A DNA stretch of 64,000 bases from the NCBI GenBank assembly GCA_030065205.1, contig JASJDN010000004.1, positions 31,688 to 95,687 on the forward strand, read 5' to 3'. Every line of letters begins with the position of its first letter. Within the stretch, counting starts at the first letter, position 1. The DNA comes from Crocosphaera sp. GTDB taxonomy: Bacteria > Cyanobacteriota > Cyanobacteriia > Cyanobacteriales > Microcystaceae. Shown in pieces: positions 56,667-64,000 of this stretch. The notes below the pieces were generated by a model. That model saw nothing but the letters and a program-made list of their open reading frames with translations, was not told the DNA's origin and made no database searches. A program made the position numbers and the translations under genes.

Positions 56667-57875
56667 TTATGCTTCATTAACCCCCAAATTAGCTAATATA
56701 AAACGGGCAATTCTTTCAGAAGCCCCAGGAGGACCAAAACGAGCTTTTCCTTCCACTTCACAGGCTTCTAAATAAGCTTGATTCGTAACAGTTTTAGCCA
56801 CACATTTCGCTGCTTCTTTGAGGGTTTCGTTGGTAGCAGGTCCTTTACCGATAGTTTGGGCGCAACTGCCAATCAGACGGGTTTGGGCTTCTGCAAACTC
56901 ATAGGTAAACTGGGGGCCTTCTCCTGGTACTTGAATTACAGGTTTGCCTAAAGCAATGCCTTGATCCACCGCTAACCCTGCCATTCCTAACATTAACGTA
57001 CAGTTGTGTAAAATGTCATTAAAGGCATCAGAATAACAGAAAACTTCTACGATTCCTTGATCGGTTTGATAGCTTAATTTATTATCTTCATATTGCCAGC
57101 TTTCACTATGGGCTATTGTTGTTAATTCTTGCATTAATTTGGGAACTAAGGCAGCCCGAAATTGTATTTTTTCGGGGGGCATTACTTTAATAAGTTCTAA
57201 GATAAGATTGAGTTGTAATTTAAAATTACGAACTGCTTCAGGAAGTCGTGATCCGGGCAATAAAGCCACCATAGGAACATCTGATTTTAGGTGCAAATCT
57301 TTGCCTGTGGGGTATAATTTATCTAGGGAAGGAATACCCCCAAACTGGGCTTTGCCGATGCCTTGTTTTTTTAAATCTTTAGCAGTGTAGGGATCTCTCG
57401 TAAACACCGCTAAACAACGAGGCGATCGCAAAAAAGTGCCAATAAACGGACCAACCTTTAACGTTCCTTCATATAACGCAGATAAACAGGAAATAAAGGA
57501 AACATAGGGATAACCCGTCGAATAAGCAAACCCTTGAGATACAGTATCACCGGTTGCCATAATTAAATCGCAACTGGGGGCGTATTGCCAAACCGCTTGT
57601 AACTGTCGCCAGGTTAACCCCACTAACCCCGCTTTTAGGTCTGTCAACAGACGCAAACGGTTAATATAAGAAAAGCCTCCAGAGGGCATATTTTGGGTAG
57701 GGCCAATAATCGGAACATCTAAGCGACGATAGGCGTTTCCTTCCCCTACAATGGGCATAGCCGCCACTTCTAGATTAGGATATAGTTGCAATAGGGTTTC
57801 TATGACGTAGGATGAGTGGTTATCTTCTCCATGGCCATTGCTGATAAATAATATTCGCTTAGACGGTGACGACAT
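56667..57875 (-). CDS. Lipid-A-disaccharide synthase-related protein
   Basis: 402 residues. GT-B glycosyltransferase fold related to LpxB. FISNGHGEDNHSSYVIETLL at the N-terminus and the C-terminal MLGMAGLAVDQGIALGKPVIQVPGEGPQFTYEFAEAQTR correspond to the nucleotide-sugar site. This family occurs besides true LpxB in cyanobacteria and its acceptor is unknown. The ABC exporter gene downstream on the same strand, beyond the broken coiled-coil gene, may move a related product. Confidence 0.85.
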   Translation of the reverse strand: MSSPSKRILFISNGHGEDNHSSYVIETLLQLYPNLEVAAMPIVGEGNAYRRLDVPIIGPTQNMPSGGFSYINRLRLLTDLKAGLVGLTWRQLQAVWQYAPSCDLIMATGDTVSQGFAYSTGYPYVSFISCLSALYEGTLKVGPFIGTFLRSPRCLAVFTRDPYTAKDLKKQGIGKAQFGGIPSLDKLYPTGKDLHLKSDVPMVALLPGSRLPEAVRNFKLQLNLILELIKVMPPEKIQFRAALVPKLMQELTTIAHSESWQYEDNKLSYQTDQGIVEVFCYSDAFNDILHNCTLMLGMAGLAVDQGIALGKPVIQVPGEGPQFTYEFAEAQTRLIGSCAQTIGKGPATNETLKEAAKCVAKTVTNQAYLEACEVEGKARFGPPGASERIARFILANLGVNEA

Positions 57876-57982
57876 AGATTTTCTTGATATATTTTCTATT
57901 ATTTAACCTTAAATCTTGAAGTTTACACCATCACCGTCGTCACCTAAGCTGTTCATTATTTAATTTGGTCATTGAGACTGAG

Positions 57983-58134
57983 GGGGAGACGGGGAGATGG
58001 GGTGACGGGGTGACGGGGTGACGGGGTGACGGGGTGACGGGGTGACGGGGAGACGGGGAGATGGGGAGATGGGGAGATGGGGTGACGGGGTGACGGGGTG
58101 ACGGGGAGATGGAGAGATGGGGCGATGGAGAGAG
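57983..58134. repeat. Octamer tandem repeat, 19 units
   Basis: Nineteen consecutive 8-mers of the forms GGGGTGAC, GGGGAGAT and GGGGAGAC, the last few degenerate (GGAGAGAT, GGGGCGAT, GGAGAGAG). Six identical GGGGTGAC units are adjacent, and a second run of three follows. Purine/G-rich on this strand. Typical of the short tandem repeats between cyanobacterial genes. An open frame through it on the other strand (Ser-Pro-Arg-His-Pro) is a by-product. Confidence 0.95.
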
Positions 58135-58169
58135 GGATTAGCACTTTATAATATGTCTTTCAACTAATT

Positions 58170-58365
58170 TCATTTTGATCCATTTGATTTTAACTCTGCT
58201 ATGATTTTTTCAGTTTTTCTTTTCGACCTTCTTAATCCGTAAATTCGAGAACAAAACGAGGTGATAATTGCGATTAAGTCTTCCATCAGTTCATCCTGTT
58301 TATCCTCGCTGTGATTAACAATTTCCAATTTTTTGCCCAGTTCTTTTAAGAGAAGTTTTATGTAA
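58170..58365 (-). pseudogene. IS607 tnpA relic, C-terminal end only
   Basis: An open frame without a start ends at TGA 58172-58170 and reads NYIKLLLKELGKKLEIVNHS, EDKQDELMEDLIAIITSFCS, RIYGLRRSKRKTEKIIAELK. This matches the C-terminal part of IS607 serine recombinases (compare ELVQDVLEIIQVFAARLYGKRSH in the intact tnpA). The N-terminal HTH and catalytic Ser are gone. It lies between the octamer repeat and the hypothetical gene, so an element was deleted here. Confidence 0.75.
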
Positions 58366-58385
58366 TTCGTTACAGAACCCTATTA

Positions 58386-58958
58386 TTATTCAGACATAGG
58401 TTCTAAAATCTCCTCAGTTTCTTCGGGGATAGCCTGTCGAACAATATAAGGTAAACAAGCCCCATTTAATCCTTTTTTAATTCTGTCTAAGGTATGTTCA
58501 AATACCACAAATAAAGGATGAACTTTCTCCCCTCCTTCACTTAACATATGGGCTTCTGTTTCAGGCATTAACCATTCATAATCTTTATCTAAATGAATTT
58601 GAGTTTGTCGCCAACGACTTAATAAATGGGAAAAATCTTCATCAGGACGATGAATAAAAATAAGAATTTCAGACCCTAATTTAATTTTCCATTCTGGGTC
58701 ACACATAATAATCGCTAAATCACAAGGTAACTGAATCGCTTCTTGGATACTCGGAGACATTAAATTACTTTCACTTAATGCTTTCCGTTGACGAACTTTA
58801 ACAACCGGTAAAGGAATGGTAATTAAACTTTCTTCAGGACGACGTAAACTAGGGATCATTTCCAGATAAGAACGATGCTGTTTTAAGAGAGAAATAGCCC
58901 CCAAGCGATCGCTATATTCACATAAAAGTTGTTCGTAATGAGATGGTTTAATCGACAT
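58386..58958 (-). CDS. Conserved hypothetical protein (190 aa)
   Basis: I start at the ATG at 58958 (MSIKPSHYEQ), preceded by AAAGG at 5 bases; the frame extends 14 codons upstream. No signal peptide or membrane helix, no family recognised. The middle has hydrophobic strands (LAIIMCDPEWKIKLGSEILI FIHRP in two pieces) and the C-terminus is acidic (PEETEEILEPMSE). It is followed by the tnpA relic. Separated from the pilus operon by a repeat element, so no operon link. Confidence 0.55.
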   Translation of the reverse strand: MSIKPSHYEQLLCEYSDRLGAISLLKQHRSYLEMIPSLRRPEESLITIPLPVVKVRQRKALSESNLMSPSIQEAIQLPCDLAIIMCDPEWKIKLGSEILIFIHRPDEDFSHLLSRWRQTQIHLDKDYEWLMPETEAHMLSEGGEKVHPLFVVFEHTLDRIKKGLNGACLPYIVRQAIPEETEEILEPMSE

Positions 58959-58984
58959 AACACCTTTAATAATAAAATAAGCCC

Positions 58985-59113
58985 TAATAGCAGTTTTCAA
59001 TTGGGTGTATCAATATTCTAGTCAAGTTGAGTGTGGGGAGTGTGGGAGGGGTGGGGAGTGTGGGGGGGAATTTTTATGTTCATCGTTAGTCTATTGATAT
59101 GAAAACTGCTATA
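58985..59113. repeat. Palindromic repeat element with G-rich core
   Basis: Left arm TAGCAGTTTTCA plus TATCAATA, right arm TATTGATA plus GAAAACTGCTA, in inverted orientation (the left has an 8-bp insertion between the two words). The core has repeated GTGGGGAGTG/GTGGGAGGGG words. The left arm overlaps the discarded extension of the hypothetical gene's frame. Same layout as 1841-1962 and 26537-26645. Confidence 0.65.
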
Positions 59114-59120
59114 AAACTAT

Positions 59121-59150
59121 TATAGAGACGTTTAGGAAAACGTCTCTATA
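59121..59150 (-). terminator. Terminator hairpin of the pilB-pilT-pilC operon
   Basis: A perfect 13-bp stem, TATAGAGACGTTT with AAACGTCTCTATA, and a 4-nt loop, 23 bp beyond the pilC stop. On the minus strand it is followed by ATAGTTTTATAG, a modest T-rich run. Best read as the transcription end of the pilus operon. Confidence 0.7.
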
Positions 59151-59173
59151 AATTTGAAATCTTGACCAATTTT

Positions 59174-60388
59174 TTATACCAGTTGATCGAAAATTTTGAA
59201 CATAGGTAAATACATCGATAGAAGAATAACCCCTACCATACCAGCAATACCCACCATCATTAACGGTTCAATAACACTGGTTAATGCTTTGACCGCTTGT
59301 TCGACTTCATCTTCATAAAAATCAGCCACTTTCATCATCATGGCATCCAGTTCCCCTGTTTCTTCCCCAATACAAATCATTTGAATAGCTAACTGAGGAA
59401 AAACGTTAGCATTTTGTAGGGCTAAACTCATCATACCCCCTTGTTGAATTTCCGCTTGGGCCCCAGCCACTGCATTAGCAATAACCTTATTTCCAACCGT
59501 GTTACAAACAATTTCTAAGGAGGTTAAAATAGGAACACCAGAACGCATTAACGTCCCAAAAACTCGGCAAAAACGGGCAACTGCAGACTTTTCATTTAAG
59601 TCACCAAACAAAGGCATTTTTAAGAGAAATTTATCAATTTGCAGACGACCTACAGGGGTTTTATAGTATTGTTTAATACCGATAACAAAAGCAATCGATC
59701 CCACAATTGGAATCAGAATTTTCCAACTTCTCATAATGCCACTTAAGTAAAGCATAAATTGGGTTAACGCTGGCAATTCTGCTCCTAAATCTTCAAAAAT
59801 TCCCGCAAAAACTGGAATTAAAAAGATAGTCATAGCAAAGAAAACAATGACCGCTAACATACCAACTGTAACCGGATAAGCCATAGCAGATTTAATTTGG
59901 TTTTGTAGTCGAGCCATATCTTCTAGAAGTTTCGCCAAACGGTTTAACACTTCATCGAGTACCCCCCCTGTTTCTCCTGCTTCTACCATACTGACATACA
60001 GTTGATCAAAACAGTCAGGATGCTTTTCTAAAGCTTCCGACAAACTAATCCCTTGCTGTACTTCTGCACTAATAGCAAGTAACGCTTTTTTCATTTTAGG
60101 GTTACCAGCTTGATCGGATAAAACTCCCAAACAACGAACAATAGCAACCCCTGCATTAATCATTACAGAAAATTGACGAGAGAAGACAGCTTTATCTTTA
60201 ACAGTAACGTTATTTAAAGCCCCGCTGATACCTGAGAAATCAAACTGCATTCCCGCTTCACTGATTTTTCCAATAGCAGGATATTGCTGTCGAAGCATTG
60301 CCCTGGCTTGTTCAGGGGAAGTTGCTTCTACTTTTTGCTTAGAAATTTTTCCTTTTAAGTCTTTGACTTGAGCGACGTAAGTAGGCAT
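59174..60388 (-). CDS. pilC: Type IV pilus inner-membrane platform protein PilC
   Basis: 404 residues of the GspF/PilC family. Two repeated cytoplasmic domains (FSRQFSVMINAGVAIVRCLG near 65 and FCRVFGTLMRSGVPILTSLE near 270), each with the conserved F...L...G pattern, and three membrane helices (about 170-195, 215-235, 375-397). It couples the PilB/PilT motors to pilin assembly and disassembly. ATG at 60388; 40 bp after the pilT stop. Last gene of the operon, followed by a strong hairpin. Confidence 0.94.
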   Translation of the reverse strand: MPTYVAQVKDLKGKISKQKVEATSPEQARAMLRQQYPAIGKISEAGMQFDFSGISGALNNVTVKDKAVFSRQFSVMINAGVAIVRCLGVLSDQAGNPKMKKALLAISAEVQQGISLSEALEKHPDCFDQLYVSMVEAGETGGVLDEVLNRLAKLLEDMARLQNQIKSAMAYPVTVGMLAVIVFFAMTIFLIPVFAGIFEDLGAELPALTQFMLYLSGIMRSWKILIPIVGSIAFVIGIKQYYKTPVGRLQIDKFLLKMPLFGDLNEKSAVARFCRVFGTLMRSGVPILTSLEIVCNTVGNKVIANAVAGAQAEIQQGGMMSLALQNANVFPQLAIQMICIGEETGELDAMMMKVADFYEDEVEQAVKALTSVIEPLMMVGIAGMVGVILLSMYLPMFKIFDQLV

Positions 60389-60428
60389 TTTCTTGGATAC
60401 AAAATAAACGGCAATTAACGATAGGATT

Positions 60429-61535
60429 TTAACGACGAGATTTAGACTTCATCGCCATAGTAGCACCCCCCACTAAACGTTGTAATTCATCGGGTTTACC
60501 ACTTTTAGAAATGGCTTCTTCAAAGGCAACTGAACCACTCACGACTAAGTTAGCCAATGCTTGTTCCATCGTTTGCATTCCCAATTTCATTCCTGTTTGA
60601 ATCGCGGAATAAACTTGACCCGCTTTTCCTTCTCGCATCAGGTTAGCAATAGCAGGGGTTACAATCATAATTTCTTGCGCCATTGCCCGACCAAACTCAC
60701 CCGGTTTGGGATTCTTTTTCTTAACTAAAGATTGACTAAAAACAGCAATCAATGAGTTCGACAACATCGCCCGAATTTGAGCTTGTTGATTAGCGGGAAA
60801 TACGTCCACAATACGGTCAATCGTACCGGCGGCTGAATTAGTGTGTAACGTACCAAAAACTAAGTGTCCTGTTTCTGCTGCGGTGATGGCTAAACTAATG
60901 GTTTCTAAGTCCCGCATTTCCCCCACCAGAATGATGTCAGGATCTTCCCGTAAAGAGGCTTTTAAAGCATTAGCAAAAGACTTGGTATCTTCCCCTTTTT
61001 GTCGTTGATGAAAGAGACTTTTAATATTAGGAAAAACATACTCGATGGGGTCTTCAACGGTTAAAATATGTTCTTGGCGAGTGCGATTAATCAGGTCTAA
61101 AATCGCTGCTAACGTTGTCGTTTTGCCCGATCCAGTTTGACCCGTCACTAACACCATTCCCCGTGGCCGTTCAGCCATTTCCCGTACAATATTCGGTAAT
61201 CCTAACTGTTCAAAATTAGGAATTTTCGAGGATAACGCCCGTAAACAAGCCGCGTAACACCCCCGTTCTTTATACACATTGACCCGAAATCGTGCCAACC
61301 CTTTTACCCCATAAGAACAGTCCAATTCCCAGTTTTGTTCTAACTCTTTTCGTTGAGAATTATTGAGCATACTGAAAATCAATTTTTGACTTTCTTGGGG
61401 CGACAACGGTTCTTCATCAATAGGGGCAAGTTTACCACTAATGCGAAAATAAATGGGCGCACCGGCTTGAATGTGCATATCGGAACCCCCCATTTCCACA
61501 AGTTGTTCCATCAAGTCTTCAATCATCATATCCAT
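60429..61535 (-). CDS. pilT: Type IV pilus retraction ATPase PilT
   Basis: 368 residues, standard PilT length. Walker A TGQTGSGKTTTLAAI (about 131-140), Asp box LTVEDPIEYVF, Walker B DIILVGEMRDLETISLAI, His box ALTA/GHLVFGTLHTNSA, and AIRAML-like AQIRAMLSNSLIAVFSQ. It pulls pilus subunits back into the membrane for twitching motility and DNA uptake. The start ATG at 61535 follows TAAGGAG. 35 bp after the pilB stop. Confidence 0.95.
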   Translation of the reverse strand: MDMMIEDLMEQLVEMGGSDMHIQAGAPIYFRISGKLAPIDEEPLSPQESQKLIFSMLNNSQRKELEQNWELDCSYGVKGLARFRVNVYKERGCYAACLRALSSKIPNFEQLGLPNIVREMAERPRGMVLVTGQTGSGKTTTLAAILDLINRTRQEHILTVEDPIEYVFPNIKSLFHQRQKGEDTKSFANALKASLREDPDIILVGEMRDLETISLAITAAETGHLVFGTLHTNSAAGTIDRIVDVFPANQQAQIRAMLSNSLIAVFSQSLVKKKNPKPGEFGRAMAQEIMIVTPAIANLMREGKAGQVYSAIQTGMKLGMQTMEQALANLVVSGSVAFEEAISKSGKPDELQRLVGGATMAMKSKSRR

Positions 61536-61570
61536 TGGATTTTCTCCTTAAAATTGAATGAGGTTAGTAA

Positions 61571-63604
61571 TTAGGTAAATCTGGGAGTCATACAGTAGGG
61601 ACAGTCAACCCACTCCGGTTCAAGGCCCGCAGAACAGGTTTTACACTCCAGGGAACTTTTACGCTTGGCTTTCAATTCCGCTTCCAGCCCCGTATCCGTA
61701 AACGTCACCCGTTCCACTTCTTCTAGGGTGGTATGACCTTCTTGAACCAGTTGTAAACTGTAAGCGAGGATGGTAATCATCCCTTCTTCGACGGCTGCTT
61801 CTTTGATGCGATCGGTGGTGGCCCCTTCGTTGATCAGGCTTTGAATGCGTTCCGTATTCCGCATCACTTCATACACCCCCACCCGTCCCTTGTAACCACT
61901 CCCGCCACATTTTTGACAAAGGGTTCCCTTTTGTTTGGCTTCGGCAATTTCATCGGCTGTTAATTTATTGGCCTTATAAATGGTCATTTCTTCATCGTTG
62001 GAGGCGGATAGACCAAAACGGGCTAATTCTGCTTTGGTGGGGTGGTAAGGCACTCGACATTCGCTACACACCCGACGCATTAATCGTTGTGCTAATACCC
62101 CTAATAACGCCCCAGAAATCATAAAGGGTTCTACCCCCATTTCATCGAGACGGGCAACGGCCCCTGGCGCGTCATTGGTGTGTAAGGTGGTTAATACTAA
62201 GTGTCCGGTTAACGCTGCTTCAATGGCGGTTTTTGCCGTTTCTACGTCCCTGGTTTCCCCCACCAGGATCACGTCGGGATCTTGTCGCATAAATGCCCGT
62301 AAAATAGAGGCAAAGTTCATGCCTTTTTCTCGAATCACCTGCACCTGGGTAATACCGGGTAACGAGTATTCGATGGGATCTTCGGCGGTACTAATATTCA
62401 CCCCAGGGTTATTTCTTTCGGCTAAGACTGAATATAAACTGGTGGATTTACCCGAACCGGTTGGTCCTGTTACTAGCAATAAACCAAAGGGACGACTGGC
62501 CAAATCTCGGACGATTTGTAGGGTTTCTTGGTTGGTAATGAGTTTATCTAACCCTAACTGAGTGGCAGAGTTATCTAAGATCCGTAAACAAACTTTTTCA
62601 CCGTAGCGACTGGGTAAGGTATTAACCCGAAAATCCACTTTTCGACCTTGATAAATGCGTCGAATTTTACCATCTTGAGGAAGACGACGTTCGGCAATAT
62701 CGAGATCCGCCATAATTTTAAACCGCGCTACCACCGCCGGAGTCACTTTTCGGGGTAGGGGATCAAACGCTTGTTGTAGTACCCCATCTTTACGGAAACG
62801 AATTCTTAAGGTTTCTTCTTGGGGTTCAACGTGAATATCGGACGTGCCTTCCTGAAGTGCTTTGGCGAGGATTTTATTGACTAAATTAATGACCGGTGCT
62901 TGGCCAGCATCATTGGAATCTAGAGCATCATGACTGTCGTCATCTTCCTCGGACATGGCAGCATCTAAGTTACCCACAATGTCCGTCAGATCGGCCATTT
63001 TTTTGAGGGCTTCTTCTTTGGAGAGACGTTCATTTTCTTCGTCAATTTCCCCTTGAAGTTCATGATACTGTTCTAATAAACGATCATAATCTTCTTGGGT
63101 AATGACCATGCGCCGTAACTCTAGATTTCTCGCCCTGAGAATGCGGTTTAAGTCATCTTGGGCTGCTAGGTTATCCGGGTCAACCATAGCCACCAAAATA
63201 GAAGGAGGTTCCCCGTCGTATTGAGATAAGGGTAAAATTTTATGGCGACGGCAAATATCAAAAGGAATTAAGGCATTGATTAATTCGGCCATCTCACGAT
63301 CCGCGACAGGAGAAACTTCGGGATCGATGGAGTCGACACCATAAAGGATTTTTAGTTCAAATAAATGGTGTTTTTTATATTGTCGTAATAAATCGGGAGA
63401 TAAAGGTTCCCCAGTCATCACCTGTAACACTTCTGTTAAAGGACGACCGGTGTTGCGAGTTTCCACAAGGGCCTGTTTCATTTGATCGGGCCCGACGTAT
63501 CCGGCCTCGATCAGTTTATTGCCGAAGGGTGAAAAGTAATTACGCAGGGCAACCGCCCGACTGCGTTTCGTAGACGTTAAATTGGAAGAAGACAAAGAGG
63601 ACAT
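61571..63604 (-). CDS. pilB: Type IV pilus assembly ATPase PilB
   Basis: 677 residues. N-terminal GspE/MshE-type domain (about 25-190), a linker rich in Glu/Asp (about 195-235), then the ATPase: TGPTGSGKSTSLYSVLAERN (Walker A, about 375-385), TAEDPIEY (Asp box), DVILVGETRD (Walker B), LTTLHTND (His box). A zinc knuckle CSECRVPY/CQKCGGSGYKGR follows. The tail has a second zinc pair (CKTCSAG, DCPYCMTPRF). Drives pilus extension. First gene of pilB-pilT-pilC. Confidence 0.95.
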   Translation of the reverse strand: MSSLSSSNLTSTKRSRAVALRNYFSPFGNKLIEAGYVGPDQMKQALVETRNTGRPLTEVLQVMTGEPLSPDLLRQYKKHHLFELKILYGVDSIDPEVSPVADREMAELINALIPFDICRRHKILPLSQYDGEPPSILVAMVDPDNLAAQDDLNRILRARNLELRRMVITQEDYDRLLEQYHELQGEIDEENERLSKEEALKKMADLTDIVGNLDAAMSEEDDDSHDALDSNDAGQAPVINLVNKILAKALQEGTSDIHVEPQEETLRIRFRKDGVLQQAFDPLPRKVTPAVVARFKIMADLDIAERRLPQDGKIRRIYQGRKVDFRVNTLPSRYGEKVCLRILDNSATQLGLDKLITNQETLQIVRDLASRPFGLLLVTGPTGSGKSTSLYSVLAERNNPGVNISTAEDPIEYSLPGITQVQVIREKGMNFASILRAFMRQDPDVILVGETRDVETAKTAIEAALTGHLVLTTLHTNDAPGAVARLDEMGVEPFMISGALLGVLAQRLMRRVCSECRVPYHPTKAELARFGLSASNDEEMTIYKANKLTADEIAEAKQKGTLCQKCGGSGYKGRVGVYEVMRNTERIQSLINEGATTDRIKEAAVEEGMITILAYSLQLVQEGHTTLEEVERVTFTDTGLEAELKAKRKSSLECKTCSAGLEPEWVDCPYCMTPRFT

Positions 63605-63765
63605 AAGGCAGTAATCATAGGCTGCTTACCTCTTCATTGTTCCCAAAGCTGTGATCGAAATTACCATCTTGGAAAAAAATTTTTTCAATTCTAGACTGAA
63701 TCAAAATAGAAAGTTTTTGGGGAAGAATGGACAGATACCTGTTCACTCTTCCGATAAATTCATAA

Positions 63766-63915
63766 TTAAGTCAGAATAATATCTAAGCTAGTGATAAAGT
63801 CAGAGGGGTTATTTATGTTGAGTAAAGTGGCGAATTGTTGACCATTAAAACTTAAACTACCAGTGTTGAAATCGAAGTTAAATTTAAATCCCACATTCCG
63901 CACATCTCTTGTCCC
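63766..63915 (-). pseudogene. C-terminal fragment of a secreted repeat-type protein
   Basis: A frame ending in TAA at 63768-63766 reads GTRDVRNVGFKFNFDFNTG, SLSFNGQQFATLLNINNPSD, FITSLDIILT. The FDFNTGSLSFNGQQFATL pattern resembles the last strand repeats of RTX and similar Ca-binding secreted proteins. Upstream of GTRD the frame soon meets a stop and runs into the inverted repeat at 63921-63997, so the gene is either truncated or its coding part continues in another frame outside the window. Low certainty. Confidence 0.35.
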
Positions 63916-63920
63916 ATAAA

Positions 63921-63997
63921 AAATTATGGCTTGGAACCCCGCTAGGGATTAGTGGGAAAACATATGAACTGACGTTCGGGGTTGCAAGACATAATTT
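63921..63997. repeat. Long inverted repeat, 21-bp arms with two mismatches
   Basis: The arm at 63921-63941 (AAATTATGgCTTGg then AACCCCG) and the arm at 63977-63997 (CGGGGTT then cCAAG-type reading into ATAATTT) pair over 21 positions with two mismatches around a 35-bp centre. A shorter palindrome CCATAA/TTATGG (63914-63929) overlaps the left arm. No protein. Looks like a small mobile repeat or the hairpin end of one. Confidence 0.7.
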
Positions 63998-64000
63998 CAA

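Noticed and set aside
57983..58134. CRISPR-like array
   Set aside because: Units are 8 bp with no spacers, so it is a short tandem repeat.
57956..58144. Open frame giving a Ser-Pro-Arg-His-Pro repeat peptide
   Set aside because: It is only the translation of the octamer tandem repeat; all frames of such an array stay open.

Overview
This is a window of a cyanobacterial chromosome, most likely a unicellular, AT-rich lineage in the Crocosphaera/Cyanothece group. The evidence is frequent GCGATCGC (HIP1) octamers throughout, cyanobacteria-restricted genes (narM-like, sepF next to proC, the selD fusion, solanesyl diphosphate synthase, ebsA-like, pilB-pilT-pilC with pilB first), short G/C-rich tandem repeats between genes, and many IS607-type fragments. 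The genus is inferred, not proven.

Layout. 1-20.9 kb is mostly single housekeeping or conserved cyanobacterial genes: a partial Hsp70, sds, DUF2949, an RTX protein with an internal duplication, a DUF2079 membrane protein, gcvT, a narM-like gene, two Uma2 nucleases, a flotillin/OB-fold membrane pair, an FAD monooxygenase, rsmE, an NDH-SelD fusion, a CrtISO-like oxidoreductase, and a large membrane protein that joins a dCache sensor to a pentameric ligand-gated-channel-like core.

21-29.8 kb is an accessory locus read entirely on the + strand: a GH24 muramidase-M15 peptidase fusion, a four-helix membrane protein, a patatin phospholipase, and then a doubled set of DUF2589/Ig-like proteins and helical partner proteins with a small zinc-ribbon protein. 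Wall-cutting and lipid-cutting enzymes sit beside a duplicated module of unknown function, so this is the best candidate for an undescribed system. Its far end is cut by a decayed IS607-like element in which tnpA is fused in frame to the end of tnpB. A strongly structured, probably non-coding stretch follows (about 31.0-31.3 kb).

31.5-42.2 kb returns to core genes (murI, cell-wall amidase, sfsA, proC, sepF, a DRTGG/phosphotransacetylase-like protein, ebsA-like, ribokinase), interrupted by an apparently complete IS607-type element (tnpA + tnpB). 42.2-54.2 kb holds an 11-kb gene for a surface protein with an N-terminal dockerin, beside a PEP-CTERM-tailed cohesin-like protein. This suggests a cohesin-dockerin pair on the cell surface.

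54.4-64 kb has an MsbA-like ABC exporter, a small coiled-coil gene broken by one stop codon, an LpxB-related protein, an octamer tandem repeat, an IS607 tnpA relic, the type IV pilus operon pilB-pilT-pilC, and a truncated gene next to a long inverted repeat at the window edge. No rRNA, tRNA or CRISPR array was seen.
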